A DNA stretch of 64,000 nucleotides from Siminovitchia thermophila. Lineage in GTDB: Bacteria > Bacillota > Bacilli > Bacillales > Bacillaceae_C. Position 1 is the first letter of the stretch; each line of letters begins with the position of its first letter. Positions 1-8,436 of the stretch are shown one piece after another. The translations under genes and the position numbers were made by a program. A model generated the notes under the pieces. That model had not been told where the DNA came from and made no database searches. It worked only from the letters and a program-made list of their open reading frames with translations. Location of the stretch: NCBI RefSeq assembly GCF_016909185.1, contig NZ_JAFBFH010000020.1:1-64000 (forward strand), given 5' to 3'.

Positions 1-92
1 CAAGCAGCTTCGCTGTGGCTGTGCTTTGATGAATACACAAATTTAACATTATGCAAAGGTCGAAAACTTTTACACATAAATGTGGACTTGAC

Positions 93-796
93 TCAACCAT
101 TTTCTTCTGTGGCGTAAAAGTCTCCTTTTACAACCCCGCCGCCAAGGATATGAAGCGGTCCTAGTAAATGTAAAGGTTCAGTCACTGTTTGTGTAACACG
201 CAGCTGCACAGGATGGAATGTCTTTTCATGCAATATGAAATCAGGTGATGTATCTCTTTCGATAATCTCTTGCATGTATATCCCGCCATCCGGTTTTGAA
301 ATCGTTCTCAGATTCAAATGTGGAGTGGTAATCGGTTCTTCTAAAGCGGGCATGGTCTCGTTCAAATTTACTGTCATTTTAATCAGTTCTTCGCCATTTT
401 TCCTGGCTGCTCCATGAATTTCCCTATTATTCTCTACTATTTGTATATTGGCATATTTTTTCGGATAACCCCATAAATCTCTGCCTGCCGCAATTGCTGC
501 ATCATTATTTTCATATTCATATATATAATATCCACCGTATTGATTGCCATATGCTGCTGGAACAACGAAGGCGCAATCCATAAACGATACTTTGTCCGTG
601 TTGCTGAAGTCTGTAATGGAAATAACGATTTTGTTGGTCACATATTCAAAGGGTGTATAAGATAGGATGCGTTTGATTTCGGATTCATTTGCTTCTGCAA
701 CCGCAAATACCGATAAATAATTTTTACATGAATAGGGTTAAACGGATCCGGAAATAATGGCGCATGAATCGGGACGTTATTTGTTGCTTTATTCAA
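93..796 (-). pseudogene. Acetoacetate decarboxylase-like gene, interrupted by a one-base frameshift
   Basis: The intact part (93..641) aligns along its length with the decarboxylase-like gene at 2348..3061, sharing the GR(D/E)(L/I)WGYPKK block; in acetoacetate decarboxylases this holds the Schiff-base lysine. A TTG at 796, eight bases after a GGAGGT box, opens a reading frame of about 25 codons that matches the expected N-terminus and then leaves frame at an A5 run (complement of 721..725). One extra A would join the two parts into a protein of about 234 residues, close to the paralogue's 237. The ribosome binding site abuts the symporter stop codon, so this is the last gene of that operon. 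It is either a real inactivating deletion or a homopolymer sequencing error; the sequence cannot decide. Substrate unknown. Confidence 0.75.
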
Positions 797-809
797 GAAC
801 ATCTACCTC

Positions 810-2210
810 CTAAACATCTTTTTTACTTACCAATAGCAAGACAAGTGTAGAGGCAATAGCAGCCGGAACTAATTCATATAGATAATCTACCCATGGTGTG
901 TTAACCCAAATGATTGTCACTACTGTTCCCGTGATGATGCTCCAAACGGCCCCTTTTTTGGTAACGATATTTGTATAAAGCAGGAAAATTAATAATGGCC
1001 CAAAACTGGCGGCGAGACCGGCCCATGCATACAAGACGAGTTGAAAGACAGACTGGAGATTTAACAATGCGATTAAAGTGGAAATGATGCCAAGGCTAAC
1101 CATCGTTATTCTTGAGATGAGCATGGATTGTTCATTGGTAAACGTTTTATTTGTAATCCCTTTTAACAGGTCGCTCGCGAATGCTTGTGTTGCGATCATC
1201 ACTTGTGACGAAAAGGTGGATTGGATCGCGGCAAAAATGGCGGCTAGTACAACACCTGCCAGAATTGGATGCAAAGTATCTACTGAAATCTTTGGAAAAA
1301 CATACTCAGGATCATCTAGGGTCGGAACAATTATTCTTCCAATTAATCCTAGTAAATTAGAGCCAGTCATAACCACTATTACCCAAAACATGGCGATAAA
1401 CGCCCCTTGCGTAATGGTTTGATCATCTTTGGCAGATAAAAATCGCTGGACAATATGTGGTTGTCCAGGTTCGCCCACTCCAAAAAGGAATAGGCCCAAA
1501 AACACACCAATACCCGCTGCTCCGGTTGCTCCTCCCAACGAAGAAACTAAAATGGGGTCAATGTCATGTAAAGTTGAAAAAAACTGTACCGGTCCTCCAA
1601 ATTCAAAAAAGATCATATAAAGCGGAAAGAGGATGAGGACAGCCAACATAACAAGCCCTTGGGTAAAATCTGTCAATACGACTGCCCGATACCCGCCAAA
1701 AATGGCGTAACCGATTACAAAAGCTGCAGATAAAATAAGACCGATGTTGTAATCAAAAGAAATCGTTGCATCGAGTGTTTTCCCGGCGGCGGTTAATTGG
1801 GAGGCCATCGATGCCACAAAGAAAACGATAATGACGATACTGGAAATAATTTTAATTGTTTTTTTATCACTATCCAACTTTAAACTGAAGTAATCCGGTA
1901 AACTTAATGCTCCCAATGCTTCTCCTTCTTTTCTCAGTTTGGGAGCTATTACGAACCAGTTTAAGAGATATCCAATGATGAATCCAGGCAGCATCCACAT
2001 AGTGGATATGCCGGCTGCATAGGAATAACCTGCAGCCCCAATAAATATCCAACCACTCGTGTCGGTGGCACCTGCACTGATGGCAGTCGCCCATGGACCG
2101 AAATTTCGATCTCCCAAATAAAATCCTTCTTCACTTTTAGATATATATTTTTCCGACATGACGCCAATGATAAAGACGATAATCAAATAGAGAATAAAAA
2201 CGGTTATCAT
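810..2210 (-). CDS. Sodium:solute symporter (SSS family, PutP-like)
   Basis: A 466-residue polytopic membrane protein with the SSS family pattern: about 12-13 hydrophobic segments, an N-terminal SEEGFYLGDR region, the ATDTSGW motif of TM2 and the GEPGQPHIVQRF signature typical of PutP-type carriers. It should import an organic substrate with Na+. Its ATG overlaps the stop of the 36-residue membrane peptide upstream (ATGA), and its stop overlaps the ribosome binding site of the downstream decarboxylase-like gene, so the genes are translationally coupled. The substrate is probably what the decarboxylase-like proteins act on, for example a keto- or carboxylic acid; that is inference. It is not assigned to proline because the neighbours do not suggest proline use. 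Confidence 0.88.
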   Translation of the reverse strand: MITVFILYLIIVFIIGVMSEKYISKSEEGFYLGDRNFGPWATAISAGATDTSGWIFIGAAGYSYAAGISTMWMLPGFIIGYLLNWFVIAPKLRKEGEALGALSLPDYFSLKLDSDKKTIKIISSIVIIVFFVASMASQLTAAGKTLDATISFDYNIGLILSAAFVIGYAIFGGYRAVVLTDFTQGLVMLAVLILFPLYMIFFEFGGPVQFFSTLHDIDPILVSSLGGATGAAGIGVFLGLFLFGVGEPGQPHIVQRFLSAKDDQTITQGAFIAMFWVIVVMTGSNLLGLIGRIIVPTLDDPEYVFPKISVDTLHPILAGVVLAAIFAAIQSTFSSQVMIATQAFASDLLKGITNKTFTNEQSMLISRITMVSLGIISTLIALLNLQSVFQLVLYAWAGLAASFGPLLIFLLYTNIVTKKGAVWSIITGTVVTIIWVNTPWVDYLYELVPAAIASTLVLLLVSKKDV

Positions 2211-2317
2211 GAATGTCCCCCTTCTCTATTTTTATATTTAGTGAGAATATAGGTTGCTAAAAACCCGAGCAGTGGGACAATAATATACAGAAACACGATT
2301 AAAAATGTATTTTCCAC
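2207..2317 (-). CDS. 36-residue single-span membrane peptide, probable symporter accessory protein
   Basis: A short GTG-initiated frame with a GGAG box nine bases upstream. It encodes 36 residues: a short N-terminus, one hydrophobic span (about residues 4-25, containing IIVPLLGF) and a basic tail ending GGHS. The stop TGA lies inside the ATGA that starts the symporter, a classic coupled overlap. Small one-helix proteins encoded immediately before SSS symporters are known in Bacillaceae and are annotated as symporter small accessory proteins; this one fits in size, topology and position. The function is otherwise unknown. It is too short for most gene callers. Confidence 0.7.
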   Translation of the reverse strand: MENTFLIVFLYIIVPLLGFLATYILTKYKNREGGHS

Positions 2318-2347
2318 CTTCACTCACTCCTTTTCTATTTTTAAAGA

Positions 2348-3061
2348 TTATTTTGTTATCTCGTCTATCACTTTTCCATACGTCAATGTAAAAGCTCCTT
2401 CTATATACATAGCGCCTAGTATTTCTTTCACCCCTAGTTGGTATAGTGGATCAGCCGCTGATTGTTCCATTATTAATTGTGCTTTGCCGTAAACTTGTTT
2501 CTTCAATACCGCATTTTGCAACTCATTTTTGATAATTTTATTGATATCCGTGCCATCATGCTCCGGATGCGGCATTCGTTTTACTTGTAGTCTGGGAGAT
2601 AAGTTCGGGATGACTATTTCTTGGTCATCTCTCTCAAACACAATATCAATCACTTTTTTTCCTTTTCTTTGAACGCTTCCTTTGACCATATGTTCATTGC
2701 ACTCAAATTGTACTTCCGCCAGTTTTTTCGGGTAACCCCATATTTCTCTTCCCGCACAAAGTGAATCATCGGTATTCACATATTCGAATGCCACGCATGC
2801 GCCTGAAATTCCCTTGTAAGCACATGGGATCACTACGCCTCCCTCGCTGTATACATCCAAACCTTCAATTTCATTATTTTGTAAAATAAATACTTCAAAT
2901 ATATCAGAAATCAGTTCAAATTCTTTTGGCAAAAATTGCTTTAACTTTTTAACATCTCCCCGGCAATATACGCTCACTTTCTGATAATCCTTATATTCAT
3001 AAGGAAGCTTTGGATATAGTGGTGAATATTCGGGTAAGATGTTGTATTCATAGTTTGACAT
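2348..3061 (-). CDS. Acetoacetate decarboxylase family protein
   Basis: A 237-residue protein of the acetoacetate decarboxylase (ADC) fold family. The central GREIWGYPKKLAEVQF segment carries the Lys-Lys pair that supplies the Schiff-base lysine in true ADCs. The start chosen is the ATG at 3061, preceded by GGAGGA; a longer in-frame start at 3100 would lie inside the -12 box of the sigma-54 promoter, so it is rejected. It is the first gene of an operon with a membrane peptide, an SSS symporter and a second (broken) ADC paralogue. ADC-like proteins act on acetoacetate but also on other small keto acids, so the reaction is not fixed; the neighbouring symporter suggests an imported substrate. 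Confidence 0.82.
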   Translation of the reverse strand: MSNYEYNILPEYSPLYPKLPYEYKDYQKVSVYCRGDVKKLKQFLPKEFELISDIFEVFILQNNEIEGLDVYSEGGVVIPCAYKGISGACVAFEYVNTDDSLCAGREIWGYPKKLAEVQFECNEHMVKGSVQRKGKKVIDIVFERDDQEIVIPNLSPRLQVKRMPHPEHDGTDINKIIKNELQNAVLKKQVYGKAQLIMEQSAADPLYQLGVKEILGAMYIEGAFTLTYGKVIDEITK

Positions 3062-3094
3062 GTTACATTCCTCCTTCTGTTTTGCCAATATAAA

Positions 3095-3112
3095 AAGCAA
3101 GTTTTATGCCAA
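3095..3112 (-). promoter_or_regulatory. Sigma-54 (-24/-12) promoter
   Basis: On the minus strand the sequence is TTGGCATAAAACTTGCTT. It has the obligatory GG (complement of 3109-3110), ten bases, then GC (complement of 3097-3098), matching the sigma-54 pattern TGGCAC-N5-TTGC at all but one core base. It stands about 35 bases before the ATG of the decarboxylase-like gene and directly beside a gene for a sigma-54 activator, which is strong contextual support. A distinct activator binding repeat was not identified. Confidence 0.85.
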
Positions 3113-3113
3113 T

Positions 3114-3139
3114 AAAAAAACCCTGATTTTACAGGGTTT
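3114..3139 (-). terminator. Rho-independent terminator of the sigma-54 activator gene
   Basis: Minus-strand stem AAACCCTG / CAGGGTTT with a six-base loop, followed by a run of T. It lies between the activator gene and the -24/-12 promoter, separating the two transcription units. Confidence 0.8.
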
Positions 3140-3191
3140 GATCATTGTATAACTAGATTTTTACCTATATTTCAAGTATTAAATTGAGTAA

Positions 3192-4619
3192 TTACCCATT
3201 TTTGAGTAACTTTACTTCTAAAATATACGTTCCTAATTGATACTTTTTGATTTTATTGCTTAGTGACTGTTGGGGCATATCCAAATTTCTTGCAGCTTGT
3301 GAGATATTTCCCCCCGAATGAAGCAATTCTTTTTTGATGATGTCAATTTCCGTCTCTTCCATCATTTCTTTGAAGCTTTTTTCTCCATGCGGATAAGAGG
3401 CAAGTCTCGCATAGGCCTTGTCAATGATGCGCAGATCTTCCAAAACATTGTAATATTCAATGTCACCGGCTTCGATATACCCGGAATCTTTCACGTTCAT
3501 GAGACGTTCGACGGCATTTTTTAATTGTCTAATATTCCCGGGCCACTCATAATGGAGGAACTTCTCATAAGCCTCTTCGGTCAATCCGAGAATGTGTTTA
3601 TCGAACAATCTATTATAGTGGTCGATAAAATGATTGGCCAAAAGAGGAATGTCGATTCGTCTTGCACGTAAAGGAGGAAGTTCAACATTGATCACACTTA
3701 AACGGTAGTAGAGATCTTCACGCAACTCATTGTTTAAGAGAAGTTCTTTAGGATTAACATTGGAAGCAGCAATGATTCTAACGTTAATAGGCAGTTCTTT
3801 CGTTCCGCCGACTCTCCGTACTTTTTGTTCCTGAATGACTCTTAATAATTTGGCTTGTAATTCTATTGGAAGTGAATTCAACTCATCTAAAAATAATATT
3901 CCTCCATTAGCCAGTTCAAACAAACCTTCACGATCAGTTGCACCCGTGAAACTTCCTTCTACTGTTCCGAAAAAATACGTTTCCAGCAAATCTTTAGGAA
4001 TTGCCGCACAATTTTGTGTGATTAATGGCATTTGTTTTTTGCCGGCCTTATGGAGCGCATTCACATATATTTCTTTTCCGGTGCCAGTTTCTCCATATAT
4101 GAAAATAGGGGAGGGGCTGTTGGCAATGGCCGGTATTTCCGCCTTTATTTTCATAATCATTTGACTTTCTCCGATAAAATCAGAAAATAAAACATCCATA
4201 TTGCCACTATCATGATTCGCATCCGTATGTTTATGTTGTTCTACTTGCAACTTCCGTAATTGATCCGAGATATCTTGGAGGGTTGAAATGTCTTGAAAAG
4301 TTTCAAATGCACCCGTTACAGAGCCATTTTGGATTAAAGGATAGGTAGATGATAAAGTAGTCTTTCTTTCACCCCGATAAGTGATGAACGTTTGTTGCTT
4401 TTCTATGATCGGTGTTTTTGCTTCAAAAACATGACAGAAAGTACTGTTTTCTTTCGTCAGATTTGGAAAAACCTCGAATATTGTTTTGCCAATGATGGAT
4501 TCATGATCTAAACCAATTGCATGAATCGCGTTATTTGCGTAAATAAACTTAAATTGGTGATCGATGATCATGACGCCTTCTTTAATTGTCTCGATGACAT
4601 GCTTAAACTTTTCTTCCAC
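3192..4619 (-). CDS. Sigma-54-dependent transcriptional activator with PAS sensor
   Basis: A 475-residue enhancer-binding protein. Order: PAS domain (about residues 5-110), linker, AAA+ sigma-54 interaction domain with Walker A GETGTGKE (about 176-183), sigma-54 contact loop GSFTGA (about 222-227, Ser in place of the usual Ala) and Walker B GGILFLDE (about 239-246), then a Fis-type helix-turn-helix (GNISQAARNLDMPQQSLSNK) at the C-terminus. The GTG at 4619 is chosen because GGGGTGG lies four bases before it; an ATG at 4676 would add 19 residues. This architecture resembles RocR-type activators. It most likely drives the adjacent decarboxylase-symporter operon from its -24/-12 promoter in response to a small molecule bound by the PAS domain. 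Confidence 0.9.
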   Translation of the reverse strand: MEEKFKHVIETIKEGVMIIDHQFKFIYANNAIHAIGLDHESIIGKTIFEVFPNLTKENSTFCHVFEAKTPIIEKQQTFITYRGERKTTLSSTYPLIQNGSVTGAFETFQDISTLQDISDQLRKLQVEQHKHTDANHDSGNMDVLFSDFIGESQMIMKIKAEIPAIANSPSPIFIYGETGTGKEIYVNALHKAGKKQMPLITQNCAAIPKDLLETYFFGTVEGSFTGATDREGLFELANGGILFLDELNSLPIELQAKLLRVIQEQKVRRVGGTKELPINVRIIAASNVNPKELLLNNELREDLYYRLSVINVELPPLRARRIDIPLLANHFIDHYNRLFDKHILGLTEEAYEKFLHYEWPGNIRQLKNAVERLMNVKDSGYIEAGDIEYYNVLEDLRIIDKAYARLASYPHGEKSFKEMMEETEIDIIKKELLHSGGNISQAARNLDMPQQSLSNKIKKYQLGTYILEVKLLKNG

Positions 4620-4676
4620 GTCGCCACCCCTTTTGCTTATATTATAAACATAGTGCAAGCGGGGATCATTGAACAA

Positions 4677-5200
4677 CCTGTTTATGAATGGAAATTGCTA
4701 TTGTAAATACCAACAGGTGTCCCGACTTGTCACTGTTCCTTTAATTCTGGATGTACACTTCAAAAATACAAAGTAATGGGGGATCAACTGTCAGTAAACG
4801 CCCAATTAAGTAAAAGCTTCGTTAGCGACACACCGCAAGTTTTTCAAAACGATGGCGATCACAAAGGCATCGCGCTGTACAGGAAGTACGAGAGCAAGCG
4901 AAGTGACAGGAGAAGGAAAGCTTGGACAGCCATCGGTAATACGAGATTCGAGGACGTCGCTGCCTAGCTTGCAACAGGACGCTTTTAATCTAGCTTTTGT
5001 GCCGCTTCTTATCAGCGGATCGCAGTCTTAGAACACCCACATCACCAGCACGACCTATATCCCGCGGGCCTAACGCCATTGATTGCAAGTTTCGCGCATC
5101 TTATGGTTGGGTGTCCCCGTTTATGCGTCGAAAAACGGGCGCTTACCCTTTTCTTTGTAATAATAGAAAGAACTGGAGATTGTTATGGTGCATTTTTCTC
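4677..5200. other. Intergenic stretch without recognised gene
   Basis: About 520 bases between the sigma-54 activator and phnF. Several short open frames cross it, but none has a convincing ribosome binding site or a protein I recognise. No tRNA, riboswitch or repeat was seen. It may be decayed coding sequence. Confidence 0.4.
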
Positions 5201-5229
5201 TTGTCACAAACGCTTCTGTTGATTATGAT
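5201..5229 (+). promoter_or_regulatory. Probable sigma-A promoter of phnF
   Basis: TTGTCA (5201-5206), a 17-base spacer, then TATGAT (5224-5229), about 35 bases before the phnF start. Both hexamers are close to consensus. Confidence 0.6.
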
Positions 5230-5265
5230 AATTGTGCAAAGATTTCCTAAACAGGGGTGAAACGG

Positions 5266-5982
5266 TTGGCGGATGAAGTTGAATTGATGATTGTGGACGA
5301 TTTAATGGAGGCGATTGTTCAGGGGAAGTTTAAGAAAAATAAACGGCTTCCATCTGAAACGGAGCTTACGGATTATTATAAGGTACCCCGCATTAAAGTG
5401 AGAAATGCTTTCCTCAAATTGGAGGAGATGGGCTATATCTATTCCAAGCAAGGGAAAGGCCGTTTTTTGAAGGACAAGCACCAGCAAGTCGAACTGCATT
5501 TGACAGGGAGTACAAGCTTCACGGAAAAAATGTTGAATGCCGGTTTAACACTCGAAACGAAAAATATTAGTTGTGAAAAAATTGCTTATCATCCCCGAAT
5601 ATATAAGACTTTACAATTGTCCGAGGATGCCGAGGTATTTAAAATTTCCCGCCTCCGTTTGCTTGAAGGGAGACCCATTGCCTTGCATAGCTCTTACTTG
5701 GCCAAGTCCACTTTTCCACATATCGAACAGGAAGGAAAGGAACTGAAATCCATCTTTTCCTATTACCGGAAAATGGGTTTTACGGAATTTACGAGCGGTG
5801 AAAGCCTGTTAAGCATCTCTTTTCCTACAAGAGAAGAACGTACCATATTGGAATGTCCCGTGTTGGTGCCGCTTTTGATAGTGGAAAGCAATTGCATTGC
5901 GGTTCCGCAAGATAAAGTGTTGGAATACACAAAGATTATTTATCGCAGCGATTCCTTCAACTATTTTATCACTACAAAATAA
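5266..5982 (+). CDS. phnF: GntR/HutC-family regulator of phosphonate genes
   Basis: A 238-residue protein with an N-terminal GntR winged helix (RLPSETELTDYYKVPRIKVR, about residues 25-45) and a C-terminal UTRA effector domain (about 85-230), the HutC/PhnF architecture. The TTG at 5266 is chosen because AGGGG lies about eight bases upstream; a GTG at 5257 would sit on that box. It precedes the C-P lyase operon on the same strand but is separated from it by two hairpins and a Pho-box-like region, so it is transcribed alone and probably represses or tunes the phn genes. The ligand is unknown. Confidence 0.82.
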   Translation: MADEVELMIVDDLMEAIVQGKFKKNKRLPSETELTDYYKVPRIKVRNAFLKLEEMGYIYSKQGKGRFLKDKHQQVELHLTGSTSFTEKMLNAGLTLETKNISCEKIAYHPRIYKTLQLSEDAEVFKISRLRLLEGRPIALHSSYLAKSTFPHIEQEGKELKSIFSYYRKMGFTEFTSGESLLSISFPTREERTILECPVLVPLLIVESNCIAVPQDKVLEYTKIIYRSDSFNYFITTK

Positions 5983-6001
5983 CATAAAGGTATCACTTTT
6001 C

Positions 6002-6050
6002 AATAAAAATACCGGATGAATCACAAGATGATTCGTCCGGTATTTTTATT
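6002..6050 (+). terminator. Strong terminator after phnF
   Basis: A nearly perfect inverted repeat from ATAAAAATACCGGATGAATC to its complement around a loop of about four to six bases, ending in a T-rich tail. It could act on both strands. Confidence 0.85.
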
Positions 6051-6061
6051 GAGTGGAAAAA

Positions 6062-6081
6062 CGCCCAAAGGCGGCTTTTTT
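6062..6081 (+). terminator. Second short GC-rich hairpin with T tail
   Basis: CGCC-caaa-GGCG followed closely by six T. It sits just after the larger phnF terminator and may be a back-up. Confidence 0.5.
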
Positions 6082-6207
6082 CCGGCGACACCGCTCGAAA
6101 TAGAGCGCAAGTAACTGGGAAGGTTTTTATTCGGATAGCGAGATGTTTTTTCATAAAGTCCTTGTCATAATCTGTCCGAAGGCTAGGCGATTATAACGCT
6201 CCGCAAC

Positions 6208-6246
6208 TTTACGCTTTCTTTGTAAACTCTTTACACAGGCTAAATT
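6208..6246 (+). promoter_or_regulatory. Pho-box-like repeats upstream of phnG
   Basis: Three hexamers TTTACG (6208), TTTGTA (6219) and TTTACA (6230) lie exactly 11 bases apart, followed in the same phase by TAAATT (6241). This matches the PhoP box of Bacillus (TT(A/T/C)ACA-like repeats with about 5-base gaps). A -10-like TAAGAT begins at 6257, a suitable distance for activated transcription. Phosphate-starvation control of a C-P lyase operon is expected biologically. Confidence 0.65.
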
Positions 6247-6283
6247 GGCAACAAGTTAAGATGGGTTTGTAGGAGGTGGAGTC

Positions 6284-6706
6284 ATGAATAGAAAAAGAAG
6301 AATGCACATTTTAATAGACGGCTCCCGTGATTTATCAAAAAAAATGGCTCGTCAAATAGAGGAAAGCCATTCTGTTGAAGTGTTGATGGAACCTCAGGAA
6401 GCATTGACGATGATCAAGATGAGAGAAACAGCCCAAAAGTCACTTTTCTACCTTGGAGAAGTGCTGGTGACAGAATGTAAAGTAAGCGTAAATCATCAAG
6501 TCGGGATGGGCATTGTGGTGGGCATAGAGCCGGATCTTGCCTATTATCTTGCGGTCATCGATGCGGCATTTGAGGCTCAATGCGGTGAAGTGGATGGGTG
6601 GTTGCCGTTGCTGGCTGCAGAAGAACAGCGGATTGCTGCTGAAAAGAACGTGAAAGCGTCGGCGATTCATAAAACAAAAGTGAGTTTTGAAACAATGGAT
6701 GTTTAA
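6284..6706 (+). CDS. phnG: C-P lyase subunit PhnG
   Basis: A 140-residue protein, the usual length of PhnG, a core subunit of the PhnGHIJ complex that converts phosphonates and ATP to ribose 1-phosphonate triphosphate and then cleaves the C-P bond. Recognisable family segments include LGEVLVTECKV and AVIDAAFE. The ATG has AGGAGGTGG in front. It is the first gene of the operon phnGHIJKM-hexapeptide-phnL-PHP, with 14 bases to phnH, and lies directly behind the Pho-box-like repeats. Confidence 0.93.
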   Translation: MNRKRRMHILIDGSRDLSKKMARQIEESHSVEVLMEPQEALTMIKMRETAQKSLFYLGEVLVTECKVSVNHQVGMGIVVGIEPDLAYYLAVIDAAFEAQCGEVDGWLPLLAAEEQRIAAEKNVKASAIHKTKVSFETMDV

Positions 6707-6720
6707 CAGGGGGTGGAGAG

Positions 6721-7311
6721 ATGTCGATCGATATGGTTCATGATACGCAGAAAGTATTTCGCACGATCCTTCATTGCATGTCGAGACCTGGAACGATTGA
6801 AAGTTTGAAGGAGGTGACGGACCGCCTTACAACTGCGGTGGAAAGTCTTCCCGGAACTTTCGTAACGGCTTTAACAATACTCGATCGAGAAGCTTCTTTT
6901 GCGGTTGTTGGTTTAGATACGAAGAAGACTGAAGAACTGATGGTTGCTTACACGATGGCCGCCCAAGAAAAGATTTCCGAAGCCGATTATGTGTTTATCA
7001 CAAAAGAAGCCGCGAAGGAGCAAATTGCTGATGTATTTCAGCAAGTGAAAATCGGAACGCTGGAGGACCCGCAACAGTCGGCAACGATTATTTTCGAGAC
7101 AGAATTTAGCCAGGGAGGTAAATGGTCTTTGGCAGGGCCGGGCATTAAAACGACAAGAGAAGTCTCCATTCATGATGAGTGCGAGTGGCTTGAAGCGCGA
7201 AACAATTTAAACAAAGAGTTTCCGTTGGGAATAGACATGATTTTCGTAGATGAACTGTCGAATGTCATGTGTTTACCGAGGACGACAGTCATTAAGAGGT
7301 GTGAGGTGTAA
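6721..7311 (+). CDS. phnH: C-P lyase subunit PhnH
   Basis: A 196-residue PhnH, a homodimeric member of the C-P lyase core complex. Family features include the N-terminal DTQKVFRTILHCMSRPGT and the GPGI segment followed by a C-terminal FPLGIDMIFVD motif. Length is normal. A GGTGGAGAG box precedes the ATG; three bases separate it from phnI, so translation is coupled. Confidence 0.93.
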   Translation: MSIDMVHDTQKVFRTILHCMSRPGTIESLKEVTDRLTTAVESLPGTFVTALTILDREASFAVVGLDTKKTEELMVAYTMAAQEKISEADYVFITKEAAKEQIADVFQQVKIGTLEDPQQSATIIFETEFSQGGKWSLAGPGIKTTREVSIHDECEWLEARNNLNKEFPLGIDMIFVDELSNVMCLPRTTVIKRCEV

Positions 7312-7314
7312 AGG

Positions 7315-8436
7315 ATGGCTTATGTAGCTGTAAAAGGCGGAACTGAAGCGATAGAAGAGTCGCTCAAGCGCTTGACATATGAACGGATTCGCTCGGAAGA
7401 AGCGATGGAAGTGAAGGCAATCATGGCCGGAATGCGAGGAATGATTGATCAGGTCATGTCGGAAAGCAGTCTGTATTCCGAATTGCTGGCTGCCCTGGCA
7501 ATCAAGCAGGCTGAAGGAAATATGGAAGAGGCTGTTTTTCTGTTGCGCGCCCATCGCTCCACTTTGCCGAGAAATTACTATACACGAGTGATCGAGACGG
7601 AAAACATGTTTGTCGAAAGAAGGATTTCCGCCAGTTTCAAAGACATTCCCGGAGGCCAAATCTTGGGAGCCGCTTATGACTATACGCATCGGCTCATGGA
7701 TTTTGATTTACTTTCAGAATCGAAGGAAACGATACAAGATTGGTTGAGTGCATACGAGAAGCAACACAGTTCACAATTGGAAAGCAATGGAACAGATTTA
7801 CAGGCTTTGCCGAAAGTCGTGGATTATTTGCGCAAAGAAGGATTATTTTCTTCCTATGAAGAGGATGATACGGAGCCGCTTGATGTAACAAAGCGCAGCG
7901 TCCGATTTCCAACTACTCGCAGTGAACGCCTGCAAATGTTAACGAGGGGGCAAACAGGGGCTGTGACGTCCCTTGGATATGCGGCAATACGAGGGTATGG
8001 CGCGGTGCATCCGACGGTCGGCGAATTGCGTGTCGGAATGTTGCCTTTGAGCATCGCGGACCCAATCGACCCGACAAATGAAGAGGAAAACGATTATTAT
8101 ATCGGTCAAATAAAAGTAACGGAAGTAGAATCATTCATTCCAATTACATCTAAAAATGAACAAAATGAAGATGAAATTGAATTCGAAATCGGCTATGGCA
8201 TTTGTTACGGCCAAAATGAAACAAAGGCGATCGCGATGAGCATATTGGATCAAGCGTTGGAGCATGGCAATAAAGATTATCCAACACATGATGAAGAATT
8301 TGTGCTTTTGCATATTGATTCAGTTGAATCAAGCGGATTTATCTCTCATTTAAAGCTCCCTCATTATGTCACCTTCCAATCAAAATTAGACAGTGTGAGG
8401 AAAATCAAAAAGGGAGATGAACAGCATGAAGAATAA
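7315..8436 (+). CDS. phnI: C-P lyase subunit PhnI
   Basis: A 373-residue PhnI, the nucleosidase-like subunit that, with PhnG, PhnH and PhnL, displaces adenine from ATP by phosphonate. Recognisable segments are the N-terminal YVAVKGG, VRFPTTRSERLQML and RGYGAVHPTVGELRVG. Its end overlaps the start of phnJ by 11 bases. Confidence 0.94.
   Translation: MAYVAVKGGTEAIEESLKRLTYERIRSEEAMEVKAIMAGMRGMIDQVMSESSLYSELLAALAIKQAEGNMEEAVFLLRAHRSTLPRNYYTRVIETENMFVERRISASFKDIPGGQILGAAYDYTHRLMDFDLLSESKETIQDWLSAYEKQHSSQLESNGTDLQALPKVVDYLRKEGLFSSYEEDDTEPLDVTKRSVRFPTTRSERLQMLTRGQTGAVTSLGYAAIRGYGAVHPTVGELRVGMLPLSIADPIDPTNEEENDYYIGQIKVTEVESFIPITSKNEQNEDEIEFEIGYGICYGQNETKAIAMSILDQALEHGNKDYPTHDEEFVLLHIDSVESSGFISHLKLPHYVTFQSKLDSVRKIKKGDEQHEE

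Noticed and set aside
2348-3100. Longer start of the decarboxylase-like gene at 3100
   Set aside because: It lies in the -12 element of the sigma-54 promoter, whereas the ATG at 3061 has a good ribosome binding site.
4776-5260. Short plus-strand frames before phnF
   Set aside because: No ribosome binding sites and no recognised protein; the composition looks like decayed sequence.
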